The position numbers and the translations under genes are program-made. The notes below the pieces were generated by a model that was given only the letters and a program-made list of their open reading frames with translations, did no database searches and was not told the origin of the DNA. A stretch of DNA of 64,000 nucleotides from Murimonas intestini (lineage in GTDB: Bacteria; Bacillota; Clostridia; Lachnospirales; Lachnospiraceae): assembly GCF_024622195.1 (NCBI RefSeq), contig NZ_JANKBI010000012.1:62001-126000 (forward strand). The letters run 5' to 3'. This document shows positions 35,207-43,312 of the stretch, in pieces; within the stretch, counting starts at the first letter, position 1, and the number at the start of each line of letters is the position of its first letter.

Positions 35207-36656
35207 GAAAAATAAAAAAATCTTGTATTTTGAGTGTTTTTCGGGGATCAGCGGAGATATGACAGTAGCTTCGCTGCTGGATCTGGGAGCTGATGAAGGG
35301 AAGCTGAGAGGCGCCCTTGACAGTCTTGGGATGGAAGATGAATTTGATATCCGGATTGGAAGGACAAAGAAGTGCGGCATAGATGCATGTACCTTTGATG
35401 TTATGTTGAAGGAGCAGCAGGATGACGGTCATGTGCATAATGAAGATATACCGCATCACAGTCATGCTCAAAATGAAGATGGACTGCATCATGGCTATGT
35501 CCATAGTGGAGATGTGGCGCATCACAGCCATGCCTATAGTGAAGATGGGGCGTATCATGGCCATGTCCATAATGAAGATGGGCCGCACCACAGTCATGCT
35601 CATAATGAAGATGGGCTGCACCACGGCCACGCTCATCATGGGAGGAATATCCAGGATGTGTATGAGATCATAGACAGGCTTGAGGGGCAGGAGAATGTAA
35701 AAGAGAGAGCCAGGAGTATGTTCAGGGTTGTTGCGGAAGCGGAATCGAGGGCTCATGGCATACCGGTGGAGGAGGTCCACTTCCATGAAGTGGGGGCGGT
35801 TGATTCTATTGTGGATATTATCAGCACAGCTGTCTGTCTGGAAGATATCGGCGCTGATGAGATCGTGTTCTCAGAGCTCTATGAGGGCAGCGGCCACGTA
35901 AAATGCAGACATGGAGTCCTGCCGGTGCCTGTACCTGCAGTGCTGAACATAGTGCAGGAGCATAAACTTTTGCTTCACCGTCTGGATGTACAGGGAGAGA
36001 TGGTAACGCCTACAGGCGCAGCTATCGCCGCCGCATCTGCCACGTCACAAAAGCTGCCCGGTAACTGCCGTATCCTCCGGACTGGTACAGGAGCAGGAAA
36101 AAAAGATTTTGACCATGCGAATATCCTCAGGACTATGCTGATGGAGGCAGAAGCGGAGGAGCCGGGCGGAACACTTGTCGTCTTGGAGGCAAACATGGAT
36201 GACTGTACAGGGGAAGCCCTGGGATATACTATGGAGCAGCTTTTGGGGGCAGGGGCCAGGGATGTCTGGTATGTCCCAGCATATATGAAGAAGAATCGGC
36301 CGGCTTATATCCTGAATGTTCTCACAGAAGAAGGAAAGCGGGAAGAGATGGAGAGCCTTATATTCAAGCATACGACCACAATAGGAATACGCAGGCACGA
36401 GGTTTTGCGCACAGCCATGCAGCGCAGATACGGAAAGGTAGAGACCAGGTTTGGAGAAGCAGAGGTGAAGGCGTGTATGTTTGGGGGAAGGACTGAGTAT
36501 TACCCTGAGTATGAGAGCATAAGAAAGCTCTGCGAAGCATCGGGAGCTGGATTCCAGGAAGTATTCTCTGAGACAGTCAAAGCCGCTGAGGCGGCATCAG
36601 GCGGTACTGAGAGCGGCGAGAAGGATATCGAATGGATGGAACGGATGGGACAGTAA
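35199..36656 (+). CDS. larC: LarC, nickel insertion enzyme (single-ORF form)
   Basis: 485 residues. LarC inserts nickel into the dithiolated pyridinium nucleotide using CTP. The N-terminal domain opens YFECFSGISGDM and continues after a His-rich insert with EVHFHEVGAVDSIVDI. The C-terminal part includes EANMDDCTGEALGY and TTIGIRRHEV. In Lactiplantibacillus plantarum the two halves are joined by a programmed frameshift; here they are in one frame. Residues 75-148 hold about seven 11-residue units with 23 histidines, a probable nickel store. Confidence 0.93.
   Translation: MNKKNKKILYFECFSGISGDMTVASLLDLGADEGKLRGALDSLGMEDEFDIRIGRTKKCGIDACTFDVMLKEQQDDGHVHNEDIPHHSHAQNEDGLHHGYVHSGDVAHHSHAYSEDGAYHGHVHNEDGPHHSHAHNEDGLHHGHAHHGRNIQDVYEIIDRLEGQENVKERARSMFRVVAEAESRAHGIPVEEVHFHEVGAVDSIVDIISTAVCLEDIGADEIVFSELYEGSGHVKCRHGVLPVPVPAVLNIVQEHKLLLHRLDVQGEMVTPTGAAIAAASATSQKLPGNCRILRTGTGAGKKDFDHANILRTMLMEAEAEEPGGTLVVLEANMDDCTGEALGYTMEQLLGAGARDVWYVPAYMKKNRPAYILNVLTEEGKREEMESLIFKHTTTIGIRRHEVLRTAMQRRYGKVETRFGEAEVKACMFGGRTEYYPEYESIRKLCEASGAGFQEVFSETVKAAEAASGGTESGEKDIEWMERMGQ
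35421..35642 (+). repeat. 33-bp tandem repeat encoding the His-rich 11-mer of LarC
   Basis: The DNA repeats with a 33-bp period, encoding units such as HHSHAQNEDGL, HHGYVHSGDVA and HHSHAHNEDGL. The reading frame is maintained in every unit. Copy number is likely to vary between strains. Confidence 0.85.
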
Positions 36657-36670
36657 AGGTGGACGGCAGA

Positions 36671-37480
36671 ATGAATAATACGGAAAGTAAATTGCACTTG
36701 CTGAGAGAATGGATGCAGAAAAAAGCTGAACATGATATATGCGTGGCCTTTTCGGGCGGAGTTGACAGCAGCCTCCTGCTGAAGATAGCTGCTGAAGAGG
36801 CAGAGAAGAAAGGCACAAAGGTGTACGGCGTTACTTTTGTCAGCCGCCTTTCCCCTAAAGCCGACCTGGATATTGCAAGAGAGGTGGCAGGAGAATGCAA
36901 AGCTGAGTTTGAGGTCCTGTATGTAGATGAGAGCAAGAATGAGGAGCTGCTGAAAAATACGAGGGAGAGATGTTACCTGTGCAAGAAGCATCTTTTCTCG
37001 GAGCTTATCAGATGGGCGCATGACAGAGGGGTATATACAGTATTGGAAGGGACAAATGCAGATGATCTGAATGTATACAGGCCCGGACTGCGGGCTGTGC
37101 GGGAGCTTGAGGCTGAGAGCCCTCTGGCCCTTCTTGGAATAAGCAAGGAGGAAGTGCGCAGCTGTGCAGCATTATGCGGGCTGTCTGTGGCGTCCAGACC
37201 CTCCGCGCCGTGTATGGCCACAAGGATACCATACGATACTCCCCTTGACTTTGATATACTGGCAAAGCTTGAGCAGGGGGAGATGAAGCTTAAGGAAGCA
37301 GGGTTTGGCCTGGTACGCCTCCGTCTTCATGGGGATGTCCTCAGGATAGAGGTGCAAAAAGAACAGCTTTCACAGCTGGCAGCCCATTCAGAAGATGTGG
37401 TGAGGTTATTGAAAGAGCTTGGCTTTAAATACATAACCATGGATCTTGAAGGATTCAGGTCCGGCAGCATGGATGAATGA
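36671..37480 (+). CDS. larE: LarE, sulfur transferase for the nickel-pincer cofactor
   Basis: The ATG at 36671 with AAAGGTGG eight bases upstream gives a 269-residue protein; an in-frame ATG at 36632 overlaps larC. PP-loop ATPase motif SGGVDSS from residue 28, EGTNADD, and the sulfur-donor region RPSAPCMATR with its conserved Cys. A further CxxC is present in ERCYLCKK, so three cysteines are available. That pattern resembles LarE proteins reported to bind a 4Fe-4S cluster rather than sacrificing one Cys, though I recall this only in outline. No larA lies in the window. Confidence 0.92.
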   Translation: MNNTESKLHLLREWMQKKAEHDICVAFSGGVDSSLLLKIAAEEAEKKGTKVYGVTFVSRLSPKADLDIAREVAGECKAEFEVLYVDESKNEELLKNTRERCYLCKKHLFSELIRWAHDRGVYTVLEGTNADDLNVYRPGLRAVRELEAESPLALLGISKEEVRSCAALCGLSVASRPSAPCMATRIPYDTPLDFDILAKLEQGEMKLKEAGFGLVRLRLHGDVLRIEVQKEQLSQLAAHSEDVVRLLKELGFKYITMDLEGFRSGSMDE

Positions 37481-37641
37481 CGTATAAATGACATATATAG
37501 GAAAAAGCTATTAAATATATTAGATTATTCTATTTTACCTATTGAATGGAACGTGCTATTATTAAAGAAGCGTGGTGAGGCCGGGAAACGGAAATATGGC
37601 GGCCTGATGGCAGATTCTATCTAAGAAAGAGGTTGATAAAG
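37481..37641 (+). other. Leader of the CoA-disulfide reductase gene, possible structured RNA
   Basis: After an AT-rich stretch, AGGCCG (37578-37583) and CGGCCT (37600-37605) form a hairpin with a purine-rich interior, about 30 bases before the ribosome site AAAGAGG. No T tract follows. I could not match it to a riboswitch class I know. Confidence 0.3.
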
Positions 37642-39267
37642 GTGAAAGTAATAATTATCGGAGGTGTAGCTGCGGGGACTAAAGCTGCAGCAAAGCTGAA
37701 AAGGGAAGACAGGAGCGCGCAGGTAACGATCCTGACAAAGAGTGAGGATATTTCATATGCAGGCTGCGGCCTTCCATATTATGTGGGTGATGTGATCAAA
37801 GAGAGAAAACAGCTCATCGTTAATACACCCCAGAGTTTTGCTAAGCTGACAGGAGCTGATGTACATACACTTACAGAAGTTATAAGCATAGACAGGGCGG
37901 CAAAAGAAGTTACAGCTGTGGACCTGACAACAAAAGAAGAGACAAGGTACTCTTACGACAAACTGATCATTGCCACCGGCGCATCTCCGATCAGGCCGAG
38001 AGTGGAAGGCGCAGAGCTTAAAAATGTATTTTATATGAGAACGCCTCAGGATGCACAGGATCTGAGGGACGCGGCAGCGTCAGGCACGATCAGACGTGCT
38101 GTAGTGGCAGGAGGCGGATTCATCGGGCTGGAAGTGGCAGAGAATCTTGCAAGCCAGGGCATCAAAGTATCTGTCATTGATATGGCGGAGCACATTATGC
38201 CGGGATTTGATCCGGAGATGGCTGAGTTTGTGGAAAACCATCTGGCAGATGAAGGGATCATGCCATTTACAAATACGAAGCTGGAAGCTATTCTGGGCAC
38301 GGAAAAGGTTGAGAAGGTCCAGACGAGCCGTAAGGCCATGAAGGCAGATGCAGCTGTTCTCTGTCTTGGGATACGTCCTAATACACAGTTCCTGGATGGA
38401 AGCGGAATTGAGCTGACACAGGGGGGAACAGTCCTTGTCAATGAATATATGCAGACAAATGACGCTGATATCTATGCCCTGGGAGACTGTGCCTGTGTCA
38501 CCAACAGGATAACAGGGGCGCCGGCGTGGTCACCTATGGGCTCCTCAGCAAATATAGAGGGCAGACTGGCCGCCACAGGGCTGGCCGGGGAAGGGAAACC
38601 ATATCCGGGAGTCCTTGGCACGGGTATCGTGAAGCTTCCGGGACTCAATGCAGGAAGGACGGGACTCACGGAGAGCGCTGCAAGAGACGCCGGGTTTGAT
38701 CCTGTCACAGTGACTTGTGTTGTAGATGATAAGGCTCATTATTATCCAGATGCATCATATTTTATTATTAAACTAATCGCAGACAAAAAGACAGAGAGAT
38801 TTTTAGGCATACAGTGCCTTGGAAAAGGAGCGGTAGATAAGATCATTGATATTGCTGTGATGGCTCTCAGCATGAAAGCAGTATTATCAGATTTGGAAAA
38901 TCTGGATTTTGCATATGCGCCGCCGTTCTCTACGGCCATCCATCCTTTAGAGCACGCTGTCAATATACTTATCAATAAGATCTCCGGACGCCTGGAGAGC
39001 ATTACTCCGTCAGAGTTTGCAGCCGGAGCTGCAGAGGGCTACAGAGTGATTGACGCATCCATGTCGCCTTCGATCGAGGGTGTGGATTTCCTGGATTTGG
39101 CAAATGTGAATGGAGTACAGCCCCAGTATGCAGCTGATGATAAGCTTCTGCTTGTCTGTGCCAAGGGAAAGAGGGCATACATGCTTCAGAACCGTCTGAA
39201 GTACTATGGTTATACAAATACAAAAGTGCTGGAAGGCGGAACAACCTTCAATGGCGCAGAATTTTAG
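37642..39267 (+). CDS. CoA-disulfide reductase-like flavoprotein with C-terminal rhodanese domain
   Basis: I prefer the GTG at 37642, nine bases after AGAGG, over the TTG at 37633. 541 residues: FAD fold (IIIGGVAAGTKAAAKLKRED), single redox Cys in SYAGCGLPYY, NAD fold VVAGGGFIGLEVAEN, FAD motif YALGDC, a dimerisation domain with GKGAVDKIID, then a rhodanese-like domain from about residue 450 with Cys in LLVCAKGKRAY. This is the CoADR-RHD architecture that reduces CoA disulfide, persulfide or polysulfide with NAD(P)H. The siroheme reductase follows 13 bases later, pointing to a shared role in sulfur redox chemistry. Confidence 0.92.
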   Translation: MKVIIIGGVAAGTKAAAKLKREDRSAQVTILTKSEDISYAGCGLPYYVGDVIKERKQLIVNTPQSFAKLTGADVHTLTEVISIDRAAKEVTAVDLTTKEETRYSYDKLIIATGASPIRPRVEGAELKNVFYMRTPQDAQDLRDAAASGTIRRAVVAGGGFIGLEVAENLASQGIKVSVIDMAEHIMPGFDPEMAEFVENHLADEGIMPFTNTKLEAILGTEKVEKVQTSRKAMKADAAVLCLGIRPNTQFLDGSGIELTQGGTVLVNEYMQTNDADIYALGDCACVTNRITGAPAWSPMGSSANIEGRLAATGLAGEGKPYPGVLGTGIVKLPGLNAGRTGLTESAARDAGFDPVTVTCVVDDKAHYYPDASYFIIKLIADKKTERFLGIQCLGKGAVDKIIDIAVMALSMKAVLSDLENLDFAYAPPFSTAIHPLEHAVNILINKISGRLESITPSEFAAGAAEGYRVIDASMSPSIEGVDFLDLANVNGVQPQYAADDKLLLVCAKGKRAYMLQNRLKYYGYTNTKVLEGGTTFNGAEF

Positions 39268-39280
39268 GAGGAAGAATTTT

Positions 39281-40234
39281 ATGGCTACACTTACGATCAG
39301 CCCGGAAGAAGAAAAGAGAGTGAAGGCTCTCGGATTCTTGAGCAACAAGGGGACAGATAATTTTTCAGGAAGGATTATTACTAAGAACGGTAAGATCACA
39401 GCAGAGCAGCAGATCTGTATCGGTGAGGCGGCAAAGCTGTTCGGCAATGGCGTGGTGACTTACACCACAAGGCTGACAGTAGAAGTACAGGGGATCCCCT
39501 TTGAAAAGATCGAAGATTTCCGTGCTTACCTGGCTAAGTCAGGGCTGCAGACGGGAGGCACAGGGTCTAAGGTGCGTCCTGTGGTTTCGTGTAAAGGAAC
39601 GACCTGCCAGTATGGACTGATTGATACATTTGCTCTGTCGGAAGAGATCCACGACCGTTTTTATGAGGGCTACAGGACAGTGAAGCTGCCCCATAAGTTC
39701 AAAATCGCAGTGGGCGGATGTCCAAATAACTGCGTGAAGCCGGATCTGAACGATATCGGCATTATCGGCCAGATGATCCCTGATTACGATGAGGATTCCT
39801 GCAACGGCTGCAAGAAATGTTCTGTTGAGAATGTCTGTCCGGTCAAGGCGGCTAAGGTAGTCGACGGAGTTCTTGAAATCGATGAAGAAAAATGCAACAA
39901 CTGCGGCAGATGTGTGGGTACCTGCAGATTTGATGCCATAGAGGACGGCACCCAGGGATATAAGATATACATAGGCGGCAGATGGGGAAAGAGCATCGCC
40001 CAGGGCAGGGCGCTGAGCAAAGTGTTTACAGATAAAGAAGATGCCTTAAATGCAATTGAAAAGGCAATCCTCTTATACAGAGAACAGGGCAAGACAGGTG
40101 AGAGGTTTGCACAGACGATCGACAGAATAGGATTTGAGAATGTAGAAAAGCAGCTGTTGTCAGATGAGCTGTTTGAGAGAAAACAGGAGATCCTGGATGC
40201 AAAGCTGCATGAGACAGGCGGAGCTACCTGCTAG
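39281..40234 (+). CDS. Ferredoxin-siroheme reductase (anaerobic sulfite/nitrite reductase-like)
   Basis: Starts at the ATG 39281 behind a strong AGGAGGAAG. 317 residues. The siroheme/4Fe-4S ligands are Cys104 and Cys109 (CKGTTC) with Cys147 and Cys151 (GGCPNNC). Between residues ~165 and 215 lies an inserted ferredoxin domain with CNGCKKCSVENVCP and CNNCGRCVGTC, for two 4Fe-4S clusters. The layout matches the small clostridial sulfite-reductase type (AsrC-like), which needs no separate flavoprotein domain. It probably reduces sulfite to sulfide. A terminator follows. Confidence 0.88.
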   Translation: MATLTISPEEEKRVKALGFLSNKGTDNFSGRIITKNGKITAEQQICIGEAAKLFGNGVVTYTTRLTVEVQGIPFEKIEDFRAYLAKSGLQTGGTGSKVRPVVSCKGTTCQYGLIDTFALSEEIHDRFYEGYRTVKLPHKFKIAVGGCPNNCVKPDLNDIGIIGQMIPDYDEDSCNGCKKCSVENVCPVKAAKVVDGVLEIDEEKCNNCGRCVGTCRFDAIEDGTQGYKIYIGGRWGKSIAQGRALSKVFTDKEDALNAIEKAILLYREQGKTGERFAQTIDRIGFENVEKQLLSDELFERKQEILDAKLHETGGATC

Positions 40235-40271
40235 AGCATGTTTAAGACACGCTCAGGAGAGCTGAGCGAAG

Positions 40272-40318
40272 CACCGGAACATAACTGAGGTTATAATCAG
40301 TTATGCCCGGTGTTTTTT
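40272..40318 (+). terminator. Rho-independent terminator
   Basis: CACCGG plus CATAACTG pairs with CAGTTATG plus CCGGTG, ending in six Ts. It closes the CoADR-siroheme reductase operon. Confidence 0.9.
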
Positions 40319-40434
40319 CTGCTGCGGAATATACGTATGGAATTACAGGATCTTTTATGCTAAAATAAAAAATACGGGTAATCCCCATATATTTTGCGGC
40401 GGCTCGGCGGAGCAGCCAGAAGGGCAGGAAGAAC

Positions 40435-40938
40435 ATGCGTGAACAGCTGACAAAAAGTGATATAAAAAAGATAGAGGAAGAGATCGAGTACAGAAAGCTG
40501 GTTGTGAGGAAAGAGGCCATTGAGGCTGTAAAGGAAGCAAGGGCTCACGGAGACCTGAGTGAAAATTTTGAATATCATGCAGCCAAGAAGGATAAGAACA
40601 AGAATGAGAGCAGGATCAGATATCTGGAGAGGATGCTTAAAACCGCCCAGATTATTTCTGATGAGTCAAAAGACGATGAAGCAGGTATCAACAATACAGT
40701 TGAGATATATATTGAAGAGGACGATGAGACTGAAAAGTACAGGCTGGTGACTTCTATCAGGGGAAATTCTGTAAAGGGGCTTATCAGCACAGAGTCACCT
40801 ATGGGCAAGGCGCTCCTGGGACGTAAGGTGGGAGAGCGTGTCTACATCAAGGTAAATGACAGCTATGGATATTATGTTGTGATAAAGTCCATAGATAAGA
40901 CCGGAGATGACGGGGCTGACTCTATACGCAGTTTTTAA
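40435..40938 (+). CDS. greA: Transcript cleavage factor GreA
   Basis: 167 residues. An N-terminal coiled coil with the acidic tip motif ARAHGDLSENFEYHAAK is followed by an FKBP-like C-terminal domain with STESPMGKALLGRKVGERVYI. It binds the RNA-polymerase secondary channel and rescues backtracked complexes. GGCAGGAAG ribosome site. It is monocistronic or loosely joined to the next gene; a second greA may exist elsewhere, as clostridia often have more than one. Confidence 0.93.
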   Translation: MREQLTKSDIKKIEEEIEYRKLVVRKEAIEAVKEARAHGDLSENFEYHAAKKDKNKNESRIRYLERMLKTAQIISDESKDDEAGINNTVEIYIEEDDETEKYRLVTSIRGNSVKGLISTESPMGKALLGRKVGERVYIKVNDSYGYYVVIKSIDKTGDDGADSIRSF

Positions 40939-41004
40939 TCTAAAAGGGACAGTATGTCCCTGCATAATGTAAAGGAGATATTCAGTTAAGGATGATGAAA
41001 ATAT

Positions 41005-42687
41005 ATGAACAGCCGTGAGAGAACAAGAAGTGCCGGGATAGTTTATATAGGCTGTATCATTGCGGGGCTGACAGGCGCAGCTGTAATTCTGTGCACTCTC
41101 ATTTTGGGCAGGGGGCCTGACTTGAGATACAGTCAGGGCAGGTCAGGCGGTTTTGATTCAGGATGGTACTATATGGACGACGGCAGAAGGGTCGATGTCA
41201 CGGAGAAGGCAGGGCGGATAGGCAAGGCTGATGTCACTGTATATAACAGGCTACCCGAATACAGCGGGGATGGCATGTATATGAGCTTTCAGAATATGTA
41301 TCAGGCCATCGAGGTTCTGGTGGACGGCGAAAGAATATACCAGTATGGTATAGAAGAAAAGCCTGTGTTTGGAAAGATGCTGGGTGCGGTGCAGTGTATG
41401 GTGCCTCTGCCCCGGGATGGGGGAGGAAAAGAGATCCAGGTCCGTATAATTAATGTATACGGCCAGGAAAAAATTTATTTTACAGGCGGGATACAGCTTG
41501 CCCCGGAAGAGACTATTATCTATAATACATTCAGAAATAATATAGATGTTTTTTTCTTTGTTGTGATCATGGTATTTATCGGCACAGCGCTGATGACTGT
41601 TTTTTTCTGGTTCTATGTGAAAAAACGTGGTATCAGCTATCAGCCATTCTTCCATATGGGAATATTTGCATTTCTTTCGGGAATCTGGGTGCTGACGGAT
41701 TCCAGGGCTGCCCAGTTCATATTTCAGAACGCGGTAGGTGCGTGCCTGCTTTCTCATTTTAGTTTCATGATGTTTGCAGTGCCGCTTTTAAATTTTATAG
41801 AATCCATATGCGACAGAAAAAGCAGGGCATTTACAGTATTGAAATACATGTTTATCCTGAACTTTCTGATACAGGTATTATTGTATCTGACAGGGATCAG
41901 CGATTTTGTCAGACTCCTGACAGTGACGCATCTGCTGATAGGCGCAGCTATTGTGAGCATGATGGTATACTCTATAAGAGAAATGAAAAGGAATAAGTCA
42001 GGTTATATAAAGGGTATTATGGGGGCCCAGGTCATTTTGGTTGTGGGGGCGTTAGTATCCTTCTGGGGATTTTTTAATGGGGATATGCTCCATTATACAA
42101 AAGCCTTCAGGACAGGGCTTATGATCTTTGTGCTGGTGCTGATGTGGATGACCGCCAGAAAGACCCTGGATGCAGAGGAAGAGAGGCTGAAGACGGATTT
42201 CTATAAATCTCTTGCATATATGGATATGATGACAAAGACTAAGAACAGGACTGCCTTTGAGAGAGAGATAGAAGATATAAAGGGATCAGGAAGCAGATAC
42301 AGGAGGATAGCTGTCCTTCTGTTTGACCTGAACGGACTTAAAACAGTGAATGATACTCTCGGGCATCTGGCAGGGGATAAGATTATCACAGGTGCGGCTG
42401 ATTGTATTAAAGATGTCTTTGGAGGCCTGGGTGACTGCTACAGGATAGGCGGAGACGAGTTCACAGTGATCGTTAAGGATAAAGCTGTTGATGAGGAAAA
42501 GCTCAGAAGATGTTTTGCACAGGCTATCAAGCATTATAATGAACGGGAAGAGATAAAGCTGTCCATAGCATTTGGCGCAGCCGGACAGGAGTTTACAGGA
42601 AAAGAGCCGCGTGATATGGAAATACTGCTCAAACGGGCTGATGAAGATATGTACAAGAAAAAAAGAGAACTGAAAAGGAAACAGTGA
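41005..42687 (+). CDS. Membrane diguanylate cyclase (7TM-type sensor plus GGDEF)
   Basis: 560 residues. One N-terminal helix (about 10-34) and an extracytoplasmic beta-rich domain (about 45-180) precede seven membrane helices (about 185-390), as in 7TMR-DISM receptors. A GGDEF domain follows, with the motif at residues 482-486 preceded by RI. The conserved LLFDLNGLKTVND metal-binding segment is intact, so it should make c-di-GMP. The RxxD inhibitory site that normally lies just before GGDEF is absent (GGLGDCYRI), so product inhibition by that route is not expected. Confidence 0.9.
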   Translation: MNSRERTRSAGIVYIGCIIAGLTGAAVILCTLILGRGPDLRYSQGRSGGFDSGWYYMDDGRRVDVTEKAGRIGKADVTVYNRLPEYSGDGMYMSFQNMYQAIEVLVDGERIYQYGIEEKPVFGKMLGAVQCMVPLPRDGGGKEIQVRIINVYGQEKIYFTGGIQLAPEETIIYNTFRNNIDVFFFVVIMVFIGTALMTVFFWFYVKKRGISYQPFFHMGIFAFLSGIWVLTDSRAAQFIFQNAVGACLLSHFSFMMFAVPLLNFIESICDRKSRAFTVLKYMFILNFLIQVLLYLTGISDFVRLLTVTHLLIGAAIVSMMVYSIREMKRNKSGYIKGIMGAQVILVVGALVSFWGFFNGDMLHYTKAFRTGLMIFVLVLMWMTARKTLDAEEERLKTDFYKSLAYMDMMTKTKNRTAFEREIEDIKGSGSRYRRIAVLLFDLNGLKTVNDTLGHLAGDKIITGAADCIKDVFGGLGDCYRIGGDEFTVIVKDKAVDEEKLRRCFAQAIKHYNEREEIKLSIAFGAAGQEFTGKEPRDMEILLKRADEDMYKKKRELKRKQ

Positions 42688-42754
42688 CGAAAAAAGCAGC
42701 TGTCCAGCAGTCTGTACAGTTACATAAAATCAAATGAGGAAAGGCGGTCATAGA

Positions 42755-43243
42755 ATGGAAAGACGCGATAAGGTAAATTACTATCTGGATCTGGCAGAGG
42801 TGGTGTCCCAGAGAGGAACATGTCTGAGAAGAAGATATGGGGCTGTAATCGTAAAGAACGATGAGGTGATATCAACAGGATATGTGGGAGCGCCCAGGGG
42901 CAGGAAAAACTGTACTGATTTAGGAGAATGTATCAGGAGCAAGTTAAATATTCCAAGAGGCGAGCGCTATGAGCTGTGCCGGAGTGTCCATGCGGAGGCG
43001 AATGCCATAATCAGCGCCCCAAGGGACAAGATGCTGGGCAGTTCCATGTATCTGGCCGGTGTTGAGACACAGTCAGGAGATTACGTAAAAAATTCCAACA
43101 GCTGCTCAATGTGCAAGAAAATGATTATAAATGCAGGCATAGAGACAGTCTACGTCAGGGACGATAAGGATCACTACAGGACTGTCCGGGTGATGGACTG
43201 GGTAGAAAATGATGAATCACTGGATGGGGTCTTCGGATATTGA
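42755..43243 (+). CDS. dCMP deaminase family protein (ComEB-like)
   Basis: The ATG at 42755 follows GAGGAAAGG; an ATG at 42734 lies within that site. 162 residues. Zinc site: His-Ala-Glu in SVHAEANAI plus Cys-x-x-Cys in NSCSMCKK. The RRRYGAVIVKNDEVISTGYVG opening and the inserted CTDLGECIR segment are typical of dCMP deaminases. It converts dCMP to dUMP for thymidylate synthesis. A hairpin follows between it and the convergent MATE gene. Confidence 0.92.
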   Translation: MERRDKVNYYLDLAEVVSQRGTCLRRRYGAVIVKNDEVISTGYVGAPRGRKNCTDLGECIRSKLNIPRGERYELCRSVHAEANAIISAPRDKMLGSSMYLAGVETQSGDYVKNSNSCSMCKKMIINAGIETVYVRDDKDHYRTVRVMDWVENDESLDGVFGY

Positions 43244-43246
43244 TAG

Positions 43247-43295
43247 GGAAACAACAGGGACACGGAAGATAAATTCCGTGTCCCTCGCTGTTTCC
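43247..43295. terminator. Bidirectional hairpin between convergent genes
   Basis: GGAAACA...GGGACACGGAA pairs with TTCCGTGTCCC...TGTTTCC around GATAAA. The stem is long and nearly perfect, but a T tract is weak on both strands. It most likely terminates transcription of dCMP deaminase and of the opposing MATE gene. Confidence 0.7.
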
Positions 43296-43312
43296 GTGTA
43301 TGATGGAAGGAT

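Noticed and set aside
35175..35786. Minus-strand 203-codon ORF with a repetitive Met-rich sequence
   Set aside because: It is the antisense reading of the LarC His-rich repeat; the repetitiveness comes from the 33-bp DNA unit.
35199..36656. Programmed frameshift in larC
   Set aside because: The two LarC halves are in a single continuous frame here, so no frameshift is needed.
37481..37641. Known riboswitch (SAM, T-box, c-di-GMP classes considered)
   Set aside because: None of the conserved core motifs I remember for these classes is present; left as an unclassified leader.
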